This document shows positions 26,701 to 38,513 of a DNA stretch of 64,000 bases, in pieces. The translations under genes and the position numbers were made by a program. The notes under the pieces were generated by a model. It saw only the letters and a program-made list of their open reading frames with translations. It did not search any database and was not told the origin of the DNA. Numbering within the stretch: the first letter of the stretch is position 1; the number at the start of each line of letters is the position of its first letter. Where the stretch lies: the NCBI RefSeq assembly GCF_019925205.1, contig NC_083566.1, positions 13,330,001 through 13,394,000 on the forward strand, written 5' to 3'. This stretch comes from Metopolophium dirhodum. Taxonomy: Eukaryota > Arthropoda > Insecta > Hemiptera > Aphididae.

Positions 26701-29700
26701 AGGAACACACACAAAAAAAAATACTTTTCATTTGTATTAAATATAATCGTACACCGTTTTGTCTGTGCGGGGTTGAAGATTTTGCAGCCTGTTATAAATA
26801 TGCCCTATAATATATATATTATATTATACGTTATATTATGTATTATACCTATGTAAGACTATGAACGTATCACCGCTTCAACACACATTTAAAATGAGGT
26901 TTTACAAATCTGCTGTGATGCCACTGATATAGTCTAGTTACAAATAATAATACAAAAGTCAAAATTCCTCATTTAAGTTTTTATTACGGGATATTTTTAG
27001 TGTAAAGCCACATACATTTTTTATGACCGATTGAAGTTTATATTAATTTTACGATATTGTATAGCCGTATAGGTATATAAACATATAATAACGGTTTATC
27101 CAATAAAGATTTTTGTTATTTTGATACAATTTAAAAAAAAATATAAACTGTGAAAATTTGATACATTTCACTATTAGTTAAATTATCAATTTCTGCCAAT
27201 TTCAAGCTATTTATAGGTGTTTGACATTTTTTTTGAAGTGCTTATAAAAATTGTATAGGCTTAGTCAAAAACAGTCAAACAATTCAATACAAGATCCCAT
27301 ATAATAGTTGTTCTTATTTCAATTTAAAAATATTAAAAGTACGTAGACATGATTATTTTTTTATAGGGATTTGAAGTTTACATTTTGACGAAATTAGATA
27401 TTTAAGTGAAGTATAACGATTTAAGTATTATTCGTGGGAGACCAGAAACTTTTGAAAAACTTAGAAAATTTTTGAATATTACAGCTATTTAATTATTGTA
27501 AAGTTTTAAAATCAAAACATTAATGATGAAAAAATGAATAAATCATATTTGAATATGATGAGAAATATACAATTTAGTTGTTATTTTAAAAACAATAATT
27601 AATGATGATATTTTCCATAGGTTCTTTGGACAATGGTCCAAAAGTCACGCTTGTTACTACGCGCTGTCGTCGTCCAGTTCAGGACCACATACATACATAC
27701 ATCGCCGAAGATACTATAGACGCAGTTCCCAATCGGCTTATATTAATATTGTTTTTTGGAGGTTAATTTGTAATGGCTGACATCGCTGATTTGGGAAGAG
27801 GGATAAACTGGCGAGAGACAGCTGACAGTCACTAAAAATCGTTATGAAAGTGAATCTCAATCAAAATTCAAAAGTTATACATAGCCTGTAAAATATTTTT
27901 GATAAATACCCTGAAGGACCAATAACGCGGCTGTAATGTCACGTGGTGCAAAATTGGGCGGCTAAACATAGGACGCGGATATAAATAAGCAGTGCAATTT
28001 CGAATTATTGACTGATGTGGGCTTAGAGAGAGTGAGAGAAAGATGTAAGGATACGAGATGGAGTGAAACTGAAAAGAGAGTGAATAGAAAATATACTACT
28101 GAATGTCCAGTATAAAAATAAAATAAAATATTAAACTGATGAAGATAACAACAATTAAAAAGAAAATGCTGATCTATATTTTTTATGCTATTTAAGTTAT
28201 TTAACCGACTTTGTCACTTTTAATTGTTTCGAGTAAGTAGTTCAGTCGATTAAACATATTATACATTTATAATCTATTATATTTATGAAAATAAAAATAA
28301 TTTTATATATTTTCTATTTTATTTAAAAAAAAATTTCATATTAAATAATAAATAATATTATATTATTAGTCAATAATTAACTTTAAAAAAAATATGGGGG
28401 TGCAAATAAAGGTGCAAATGTGACTCTACTTGTCGATGATATTTTGGCCTGTAAAAGCGGGTTCACAACTTTATGACTACTGTATTGAAAAATATCATAG
28501 ACCGTGCAATAGAACCAATTATTGAAGCAAAGCACGACTTAAGTACTGTTCATAGGTTTTTAGATTTCTAAATATAAGCTTAGAACCCCTTATATCCCTA
28601 CTGTACCCGTCTGTTAATTACCGCAGTACTTATAGTTACGATTGTTGATGGTAAGATAATATTATGCATTTATCGTCCATAGTTATAGGTACTGTACATA
28701 AATTGTATATGGAATTATAGTTTTTTGTCTAAACCATGCAATCAACCGTAAGTGGAGTATATAATTTTCGTCGAGTACGGAATGGTGTGCATGAAATTAT
28801 ACTGGGTTGGTATATAGTATATACTGTTAAGCGGCGATTAATAATATCATTACTATCGAGTTTATATATTAAATTATTATTTACATTGATTGCACTATGC
28901 AATTTAAGCAAGTCGGAAGACAGAGATGAGTGGTGGTGACTGGTGGTACACTGAACGAAACATTTCATCTGTAATTTGGATATTGATTGTGCCTATGCGT
29001 GTATTTGCCTACAGCGTGCATTCGATCAGTTCGGATTTTAGCACCACAAAGCTATTAGCGATGATTGCCACGGATTATTATACTCGTGTTGGTGTAGTAT
29101 ATCAGTCAGATCGTGTACATAGTATAATGTCCACTTATAATTTAATACAATGTCATCAGGTCAGGATAAAGTACGTTATCATTATTGAGGTATAGCTATG
29201 CATAATGGCAAGGGTAACAACACGGAACTGCATATATAACAATTACAGTATTACTCCTACATTATGGTGTACCTATCTAGAAAGTTTGAAATCCCTCTAT
29301 ATTTATAGTACGAATCACATATGATATGCGATGACATGCGACAATTAGGAATTCAATTTAATTCAAACAACGATAAATTTAACGTATTATCGATAATCGC
29401 GTCGCACTTGTCATATCGTGACACAAAATATGTATAGATAGTTTATAAAGTTTCTTGATTCACACTTTACATATATACATACATACAATACATACATACA
29501 TACATACATATTACAATATTACATTCATACTACATACATGCATACTTGCACGTACCTACTTCGAGGGTGTGATGAGTGGTTGGTGGGGCGATGGTGAGGG
29601 AAGTGGTTGGAAAAGTGTAGTTGTGGGGTGCGGCGCGTCCAGGGAACGCATACCAATATACGATGACGATGAGCGATATCAGGGAGAGGGGTTATGGTTG

Positions 29701-30052
29701 GGTGAGAAGAAACACCCGGAGGGGGTGCTTCTTGGGGGCTTACCGCGCGTGTCGTGACTCTGAGCAATTTTATTAAACAACATCGTTGACACTTCGCGTG
29801 GTTTTCCGGGCGGCTGTGAAACTTTCGCTAATAACACAACGGATATAATATAATGTATAATGTGTGGAGTTCACCTATAGTACACATTATACTTTATAGT
29901 GACTACATAGAGTCTCGTTTGTACAGGGAAACTGTGATAGCTATAATCAGCTATAATATGTGTGCACGTGAAATCACGACGCCGCGGAAAATATTTTACT
30001 TTAAAACTTCATTGTAGGTATACCTATCTCATATGTATAATATACGCTTCAA
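23728..30052. other. Non-coding stretch
   Basis: No gene is recognised. It holds an imperfect hairpin, CCCCACATTA with TAATGTGTGGGG, at about 25246-25271. TACA microsatellite lies at 27690-27703 and 29468-29512. A decayed repeat body lies at 27110-27420. A GC-rich patch lies at 29570-29760, whose open frames on both strands (29455-29757 plus, 29525-29767 minus) match nothing I know. Confidence 0.5.
27110..27420 (+). repeat. Possible decayed GATTCTGAGCG-family body
   Basis: It shares the succession GAAAATTTGATAC, then GAGCTATTTA-like (AAGCTATTTATAGG), then TTATAGGGATTTGAAGTTTAC and ATTTTGACGAAATT, with the family body. No terminal motif remains, and the divergence is high. Confidence 0.4.
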
Positions 30053-30379
30053 CCTAGGACCGTCCCTACAATTTGCGGGGCCCGGGGCATAACTCTATTA
30101 GCGGGGCCTATAAAAAATGAAAACATACGTAAAGTATTTTTACCTATTGGATATTAGTAATAAGCTATTACCTATACTAGTACCTCACTTAATCATTTTA
30201 CGACTTGAAAACAATAATAATATATAATTTGAAGACCTCAGAGCAACAACAAGACATTTCCATATTTTGGTCGTAATTAGTTTTTAATTGCACATTATTA
30301 ATAAAAAAAAGTAGGTCAGCACATTTCGGCGGTAAATGTTTGTCCATCGTCCCTTCGGGCCTCGGACAGGATAGTGTAA

Positions 30380-30990
30380 TTTTACTGTGTTCCATTTTAA
30401 TGCAATGATTGCATTCGATAAAAAACGATTCTGAGCGGACGAGGGAATCTTTTTTATTTAATTTTATTCGTTTCTATGGTGATAAACAAAGCGTTTTAAG
30501 AACAGCTTAAGAACGATTTATATAAATAGGTAATTTATATAATTATTATTATAATTTATAATTAGGAAATATCATAAAAATGAAAAATATATAAAAGAAA
30601 AGAAAAAGCTCATAAGTCGCTCAACTGTTTTGAAAATTTTACCATGTCTAGGTAAGGCTAATATAAGTAAACAACCCAAATTTCAAGTTTTTACGAATGT
30701 TTTAATTTGAAGTAATATTTCTGGTAGAAAACGTCGTCCGTAATTATTTAATATTATAAAATCGTGAAATCGTACGTTTTTTCTCCTTTAAACGCTTTTA
30801 TTTCGAGTAGCGTTTCGAAAATCGAAAAAGTACCAGCTCAAGAACATTACCTTTCAGAAAAGATGCTTAACTTGATACTTTTGAGCAAGTTTAGAGGGAG
30901 AAAAAGTGTTTACAGAATAAAAAAGAAAAAGAAATAAATATCATTGTAAAACCATTACATTCCTCGCTCCGCTCAGAATCTAAAAAACTA
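30380..30990 (-). mobile_element. Short GATTCTGAGCG-family copy, minus strand
   Basis: The core is bounded by inverted repeats: AACGATTCTGAGCGGACGAG at 30425 and CTCGCTCCGCTCAGAATC ending about 30980. The right end reads CTCAGAATCTAAAAAA, the reverse complement of the family head. The left end has a shortened tail (ATTGCATTCGATAAAAAACG). At about 600 bp it is less than half the usual length, an internally deleted or diverged subfamily member. Confidence 0.75.
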
Positions 30991-31178
30991 CTTCGTTTTG
31001 TGCAAGAACCAGTAAAGTCCGTATGTTAAATATAGAGATATCATGTAAATGGAGATGACTTGTTGTTGCACAATAAATATTTAATATGTATGTATGTATA
31101 TATTTCTTTCTTATACTATACAATATATATGTATATCATAAATAATTAGAGTATTAGGCATCTCCAAGTTTTTTTTTT

Positions 31179-32621
31179 AGATTCTGAGCGAAGCGATGAA
31201 TGTATTGATTTTACAATGATGTGTGTTTTTTTTTTTTTTGTGTCTGTCATCACCTTTTAGGACAGTAAAAGTGCTTTGGATTTTCTTCAACAGTAACTTT
31301 TCTGATAGGAAAGTGAATCGAGTTGGTACTTTGGGGGGTCAAAAGTAAAAATTTCCCAGTAGTTTTCAAAAGCGACGTGAAAAACAAAAGAAAAATTAAG
31401 GAAAAACGGGAATTTTTACGCAAAATCTGTTTTTGAGAAAATCGATTTTGGTTTTTTGTGTAACTCAAAACAAATGACCGTAGGGACATGAAATTTTGAC
31501 TGAATGTTTATATTATCATTTTCTATACACCATCAAATTTACAAAATATTTTGACTCTTTTTGAGCTGTTTACGGACATTGTCAGTTTTTAATTTTTTTA
31601 GTTTTTTTTTCTATAAATATCAATAAAATTTTATCTGTTGAGTAAAAAAGCTTGAAAATTTAATAGAAGGCTCCTAGGTTATTGTTTCAAAGGCAGTTGA
31701 AAAAAATTAAAAATCCTTATTGACAGTTTTTATTTATAAGCATTTAAAGTTCAAATTTTGACAAAATACGGAAAAATCACGAAAAAAAGCAAATTATTTT
31801 GAGTTGAGAATTCATAAAAATTTTTCTTTTTAAATCTAAGATTTGAAAATGTAATATAAGATTACTCATAAGTTTGTCTACCTTTATCAAAAAAAAAAAT
31901 GTCTAGAAAAAACTTAAATTAAATTTTTATGAGCGTCTGAAATTTATATTTTTACAACATTTGATATTTACTTGATTTCTTATGTAACAATTTTCTTATT
32001 TTGTTGTAATTAAAAAACGTATGACTGTAGATACTTGAAAATTTCACTGAATATTTGTATTAGCATTTTCTATACACGATAAAATTTTGAAAATAATTTG
32101 CCTCTTTTTGAGCTATTTACGGATATTGTCAGTTTTCAATTTTTTTAGTTTTTTTTTCTATAAATATCAATAAAATTTTATTTGTTGGGTAAAAAAGCGT
32201 GAAAATTTAATGCAAGGCTCCTGATATAATGTTTCAATTGCAGTTGAAAAATATTAAAAATACATAGGGACAATTCTTTTTTATAAGCATTTAAAGTTTA
32301 AATTTTGACAACATTTATCAAATTTATAATTTATTAATTATTTTGTAGTTAAGAATGTATAAAATGTTTAACTTTTATGGCTAAGAATTGAAAATTTTAA
32401 ACAAGGCTCCACGTAAATAGGTTATAATATATAAATATTACTTTATTCACAATAATATCATCAAATATACTTGTTAATATCATAGGCTGACTGACCGTTT
32501 TCGCTCAGAATCGTTTTTCTTATACAATGATATTATATCATTGAATTCAAATTTAACACCATCCATTAAAATGACTCACTTGTAATCTACTGTACAGCAG
32601 AGCGACATCCACTTATCCACC
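31179..32621 (+). mobile_element. GATTCTGAGCG-family element, near-full copy
   Basis: It has the same order as the copy at 20079: head AGATTCTGAGCGAAGCGATG, a TGTCTGTCATCACCTTTTAG block, two tandem body units (markers at about 31570 and 32107), inverted head motif CGCTCAGAATC at about 32503, and tail ending CATCCACTTATCCACC. An A/T tract precedes the head and TTTTT follows the tail. No coding frame. Confidence 0.88.
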
Positions 32622-33094
32622 TTTTTGGTTTTGACATCATACAAACTTTATTTTGACAATTTGTCATTGACTACTACTTATACGAACTAAAAAATTGTAT
32701 TAATTATTGGTCATGTCTTGTTGTTGCATTATAAATAATACTATTCACTTTTATTAACATAGTGTATACTGTAACTACAACTTTAAAAGTATTTCGTAAT
32801 TGATTTCTTTTAATTACATTTAATAAATAAACATTGCTGATTTATAAATATAATTTTTTTATTGTGACTAAGATAAATGAATAAATAAACAAATGTGAAT
32901 AAATATATAAAGTATAATCTTGTATCTTATATGTATCTCAGATACATGTATCTAGTATCTAGTATCTTTAAAAAATATCATAGTATCTTGTATCTTGTAT
33001 CTTGTATTTAGATACTTTGTATATTAGATACTCTGAATCCAATGCATAGGGCCCGTGACGTGTGCCCCGCTCACCCCGGCCTTAGGACGGCCCT

Positions 33095-36000
33095 GCAGTT
33101 TAACCTAAACTGCTAAGGTACTTGTTTGTGTAATATCACATAGACAACACAGCCGACATTTCTTGGAAGGATTTTTTTTTTGTCCATAATATTGAGGGTA
33201 AGAACTTAGTTTTCTAGTATACCATATTATACCTATAATATGTTTAATCTATGGTACCTCCACCTACAATATTACAGTATTTATATATTTCATATTTTAT
33301 TTATCGCTCACCTTTTACCTACATGTTTCCGGGACGTTACACAATCATTTTGTCAACATCATTATATAATAATAAAAAAGAATTATATTTCCTGGTCTAT
33401 CCACGTATTTAACTATTTAATTACTATAATTGATCAATAAGCTTAATTTATGCAATGTGCAATACAATTATTGACTTATATAATACCTACCTGTAATATC
33501 CGTTTTTTAATAGTACATTTTTTTAAAATATGTATAACATTTTAAACATTGTTTTTAAATTTTAAGTATAGGGTACTTTACTGTAAGCACTAAGCAGTTG
33601 GCACATCGTTTTTTTTTTATGAATTATTTATTTTTAAATACTTTAAATTAGTAAGATATAATATAGCTACTTATATGAAAATATTCACTTCTAAATTAAA
33701 AATTGTGTACGAGTTGTTATAACTAAGTTAAAATTTTAACATAAGTAATAATCGAAAAGTAACATCGTATTTTTGTTGTATTTAACTATAGTTTTTCGCA
33801 TTCCTACATTTTAAATACTTATGAATAGTAAACTAATTGTTCTATACATTCTATATTTAATTAAAATTGAATTTATTTTCAAACATTTTTAGAAATGTAT
33901 GCTACATTTATTTTAAAATTAGAAAAATGGGTCAACGTTCAAGTAATATAATACACGTCATGCAACTTAAAAATACTGAAAAGTTGAATTGTATTTGCAA
34001 ACATTTGCTTTGTGATTTGTATTATCTATTGTTACTACAGCTATAGGTAAATACTTTAAAATAAAAATATAACATCATGGTTTTATTTTTTCATAAAATC
34101 AAATTTAAACAATTCAATACTTAATATAATAATGGTAAAAATTGTTCAAAATTTCTTTTAAATCTACGATCTACATTCAGCAGAGTCATTTGTTCATAAT
34201 TAGTGAACAATGAACACTGAATATCTATGTTCATATAAAACTAATAGCACTTTTCTCACGTGACATGTGTGAGGTAGGTATATAGACGAGGTTGATAAAA
34301 ATAAAAATACCACGAACCTGGGCGGCCAGACTTGTGTTCAAGATTGCAGTAGGTACCTGGTAAATGGCATCTTTTGTGAAAGTGCCTATATACTTCCTTT
34401 AAAATCGATTATTTCGTAGTGGAAATTGTCTTTGATTTGATGCAATCCTCCATCTGTAAACCATTCAACTACTCCAAGAATAAGTTAAATTCAATTCTAT
34501 CGATTCTTGAGATAATAGTCACAAGTCACAACAGAAATCATCATTATTTACAGTTCAGATACGGTTTTCAGTTTACTACGTCTTGTTAAAAATAAATTTG
34601 TTTGAAATTATACCATCGTACAACACTTTGAATATTAAAAATAAAATTGTTTTACTGTGTAATAAGTGATAACTAATAAATAACAATTAATATCGTAGTG
34701 AAATGAGTAATGGCGTTGTCAGTATAATTATTTCTGTCAGCGTACCTACACTGATATAACATTTGGGAGACACTTATATTTCCTCTATAAATATTCTAAT
34801 TTTAATTGTTGGCACGCAATGTGAATTTTAAAATCTGATAAATAATTCACAGGTAGTAGTGTTTTATTTTATCTTACAGTTTTCATAATTAATGAAAACT
34901 GACGCGCGTTAGGTACATTAACAAGTGAAATTATTATAATCAACTTCTTGGATATTATATTAATTAATAGTTAATATAATAATTGCAGATAATATATTGA
35001 TATATAATATTATGTAGTTTAAATTAAACCGGTTTCAAAATGTAGGTACCAACTTAAATTGCGTTTTATTAATGAACGGATCACGCGAGACGAATACATG
35101 ACAGTCGATAATCGGTTCAAATTTATTTTTAAATACAATTACTTTTAGATTATAATATGTTACTGATAATTAATAAGTTACGTGGATGCGATAAAATAGA
35201 CAGTGGCAACTAAAATAACACCAAGGTGAGAAAATATCCACTACGTGATCAACGACGAATTAACACGAAAATATAATGTGAGGTTCATTTTAAAAATGTA
35301 TAAATAATAATTGATGATAACAATTATTTTTAAATAAATAATGTTTGTCAAGATTAAGTTTGTTGTTATAACTATTAATAAAGAGACTTTAACCGTATTT
35401 AATAGGCTTGGAAGCAGTGATTTTTTGTTTTTTGTTTAACACACGTAGACCATAGGACTTTAGACGTGTTTTCATTTCATCGTACCGATTGATCCAGTAA
35501 AGCGATAAGAATTCTAAAAACAAATTTAAATTTTTCGTCAAGTCTATATTCCCAGATTTAAACTTTTTTTAACTTCTACAACAATTTAAATACCTATTCG
35601 TTTTCCTTTTTCAGGATTGAGGGTGATAAAATCAAAAGGCGATATCAAGAAAATATGACAACAAATTTAAATCTGTTCTTAAACTTCTTATCGCTTCAGT
35701 CTATATAGATCAATCGGTACGTTGGAATGAAAACACTTCTAAATTTCTAGTTCCACTTGCGTTCGACAAATACAAATCACTGCTTTCTTAAAGAATATAA
35801 TAAAAACTAGTAAGTAGAATAATATTTTACATCGATATTGATTAATAACAATAATCACAAGTGATAAAAAAAAATATAAAAATAAAATTCAAAAAATAAT
35901 TTCATTCAACGTTTACTATAGCTTCTAAAGACGATAATCTTTGGAGTCTAAACATATTTTTCAAATTTACTAAAAAAATATGCTTTAATACCTATTTGAA

Positions 36001-37506
36001 AATAATTCATTAACAATCTCAATCTTAACTACAGACATTAATTCATTCATATTATAAGCCCGGGTAATTAAAATCATCCAATGCCTTTGAGAATATATTA
36101 TATATGATAATATATTATCATTTTAAATAATAATAGATACTTAGTATTCCTACTTTAATTAATTTTTGTTTTTAAATCTACAAACAACTAAATTGGATAT
36201 TTTCATAGTTTCAAAGACTCATTTATAAAATGTAATATAGTATATAAGACACACCTGGGGATTCATGGTTAAAGATTTCACTTCTATTCAGAAATCAAAA
36301 ATTATTTTATGTTCCTACTAAACTTTTGATCAAAAACCATTTGGGGGTTTTTTATAGACCTTGGAACTGAACTATTTATGTTGAATTCTATGCAGAAAAT
36401 TCAGTTGTATTAGCCAGAAAACTTTTTCGTTAAGGTGAGTAGAAACTCATAAACAGAATCGACTTTTCCCATTTTTAGACAAACCCTGAGGTCTATTTTA
36501 TTTGACCAATATATCGTTTTGTCGTCAAGAATAACTTTTATCTCGTTTTTTTATCTTGAAATTTCCATACCTATAGTTAAAATTTATTTTTATTGGTTTC
36601 AACTTTAAGATATAGTAAACCATCATAAAAAAGTCAAACTTTGATATTTAATTTATTTATAACATAGCACCTATATTATATTTTATACAATATTTTCATT
36701 ATACATCATCATAATACAGATTAGGTACATTTAAATTAGAAATATTTAAATTTGTTCATATATTTTGAATTGGACAATGAATAAATTGGGTTTGCAATGG
36801 TTTGTTATTTTATTTCTATTATTTTAATTACCTACCTATTTGTTTAGTATAATTTTATTCAGTTTACAGATTGGAAAATGAACACTAGTGGTAGTTGGTA
36901 CCTACATTAAAAACGTATTTTTTGGTGAATAAATACTAAATCGTTGCAAAAAAGTAAACTTAACACACAATATTGTTTTGAACGAAATTGATTTTGGTTA
37001 TTTTATTGTTTACTTTTGTATTTTATAGTTGTGTTATTGACTATAATTTAAAAAAAAACAAATTAAATCAAATTTGGGTGCTATATCAAATCATAATTTA
37101 TTGAGTAACTATAAATTGGTGTATTATACGTCTTATTTTAATTCAAACATTCACTACCAATATTATGCTAAACGCGTACCTACGTGCGAAATTATTAAAC
37201 AAGTTCACCGTGTAGAGATTATGATATAATGGCCAGACAAAACAGATCATCCATTAATATTTTCTTCTACTCTATTCTATAAACAACGTATAAGCATGTA
37301 TAACTTTGTGCACAAATACATTACAACTATGTTATAAGTTTATAACTGTCAATATACTCAACAGAAATAATAATTTAACTTTTTAAATATTTTTATCAGT
37401 TATTTCAGATTTGTAACACAAAATCAAAGTTAAATTTTATTTGTTTTGATTTAACTAAATGTACTATAAATTACCTATATTTACTGTTGCTTTTTCATAA
37501 TATGGT
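33095..37506. other. Non-coding AT-rich stretch
   Basis: It begins with the small hairpin GCAGTTTAACCTAAACTGC (33093-33111), immediately outside the hAT-like end. No gene, RNA gene or further clear repeat boundary is seen. The open frame at 33240-33440 has no recognisable product. Confidence 0.5.
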
Positions 37507-37514
37507 AATAACTA

Positions 37515-37893
37515 TAGGCTTCTTCAACGATATCAATATTTCGATTCGATATCAATATCGCGAACTTTTTTTCAGAAATTTAGGTATCGGTAATCGTAAT
37601 ATATCGTACGATATATCGTTAATCGTAATATATCGATAATCGATGTACATCAAGAAAACTGATTTTCATGCCAAAGCTCTTGAAAAATATATTTCAAAAC
37701 AATTAATTGTTAATATAATACCTACTAGTTACTACCTAGTACCCAGTAAATTGAGTATTTGAGTATTGGGCATTGGCTAGAAATATGGGTATATCGATAC
37801 CTACATTTTTTTTTCGATACATTGTTTCAATATCGCACAATTCAAAACGATATCGATATTCAAAAATATATCGTTGAAGAAGCCTAGGCCACT
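37515..37893. mobile_element. hAT-like MITE with 8-bp target-site duplication
   Basis: The left end is TAGGCTTCTTCAACGATAT. The right end is its inverted copy, ATATATCGTTGAAGAAGCC, followed by TAGGCCACT. The interior is full of ATATCGAT/TATCGATA words and has no coding frame. AATAACTA flanks both sides (37507-37514 and 37894-37901), matching the 8-bp duplications made by hAT transposases. One extra shared T on the left makes the exact boundary uncertain by 1 bp. Confidence 0.8.
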
Positions 37894-38070
37894 AATAACT
37901 AATAAACTAATAACTACATATTTTCAAAAAAATTAATAAATTACCTATAAAAAATATTGACGAAAACAGACACGGTAAGACATTATTGTAATACATCACA
38001 ATATCAATAAAAATAATTATTTTCACTGTAATTATAACATAATATAAATGTAATTAAATAGTAATTACCT

Positions 38071-38499
38071 TTTTTTTTTCCGTGGTACGAGGACCGGAGA
38101 AGGAACCAAGTTTTCCAATACTTCTCCGGCCCCCATCATTTATTGAGACAAATACATCCCATTTTTTATTAGGGGTAGGCCAGTCTCCTACTCACTACTA
38201 CTACAACAACAATACAGTTATATTATATGACAGTGCGGGAGCGTCTACTCTCCCAAGGTTGCCTTCGGCTACATAAAGTGTTAACTAGGGTTTCAGTTTC
38301 CGATATCCGGTGGTGTGTCTATGCCTTCGGTGGCCTGCCGTGTTCATTCCTCTTGTTCCTTTAATGTGAGGATGCGTTCCACCATTCCGTACAAGAGCCT
38401 GAACAATTCCTCAGCTTCTCTCAGGATCGCCGACTTTTCGTTTGGATCCGCTGGAAGTTGTTCGAACCTTGGACCGCAGAGGATGTCTGGGAGATCCCG
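38071..38499 (-). mobile_element. 5'-truncated non-LTR retrotransposon with poly(A) and 14-bp TSD
   Basis: On the minus strand the insert runs from 38499 to a poly(A) tail (T-run 38071-38079 on the plus strand). The sequence AATAGTAATTACCT occurs on both sides (38057-38070 and 38500-38513) as a perfect 14-bp target-site duplication, which is diagnostic of target-primed reverse transcription. The insert is 429 bp, so it is strongly 5'-truncated. Coding sequence remains at its 5' end (see 38344-38499). A second, shorter copy of its 3' end occurs at about 61836-61895. Confidence 0.92.
38344..38499 (-). pseudogene. C-terminal coding remnant of the truncated LINE
   Basis: This is an open frame of 51 codons plus stop, starting exactly at the truncation point. 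It reads RDLPDILCGP.., then a leucine-rich amphipathic stretch with ILREAEELFRLLYGMVERI, and ends LKEQEE. The stop is at 38344-38346, and the remaining 265 bp to the poly(A) would be the 3' UTR. It has no start codon or promoter of its own and is not an independent gene. The heptad-like leucines suggest a helical C-terminus. I cannot name the element family. Confidence 0.65.
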
Positions 38500-38513
38500 A
38501 ATAGTAATTACCT

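Larger units (their letters stand above)
30053..33094. mobile_element. Composite region bounded by hAT-like ends
   Basis: The left edge reads CTAGGACCGTCCCTACA followed by GCGGGGCCCGGGGC. The right edge, reverse-complemented, reads CAGGGCCGTCCTAAGG followed by CCGGGGTGAGCGGGGC. These are imperfect inverted repeats of the CAGGGCCG type seen in hAT elements. The 3 kb between holds two other repeats (30380-30990 and 31179-32621) plus GTATCTTGTATCT-type simple repeats at 32920-33030. No transposase frame is visible. I could not find a convincing 8-bp target-site duplication, so the two ends may belong to one gutted element or to neighbours. Confidence 0.5.

Noticed and set aside
29455..29767. Glycine/tryptophan-rich open frame on plus and its minus shadow
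   Set aside because: It runs out of a TACA microsatellite, and both strands are open because of base composition.
31250..31489. Minus-strand open frames inside GATTCTGAGCG-family copies (also at 61028-61359)
   Set aside because: They are not conserved between copies and arise from A/T runs.
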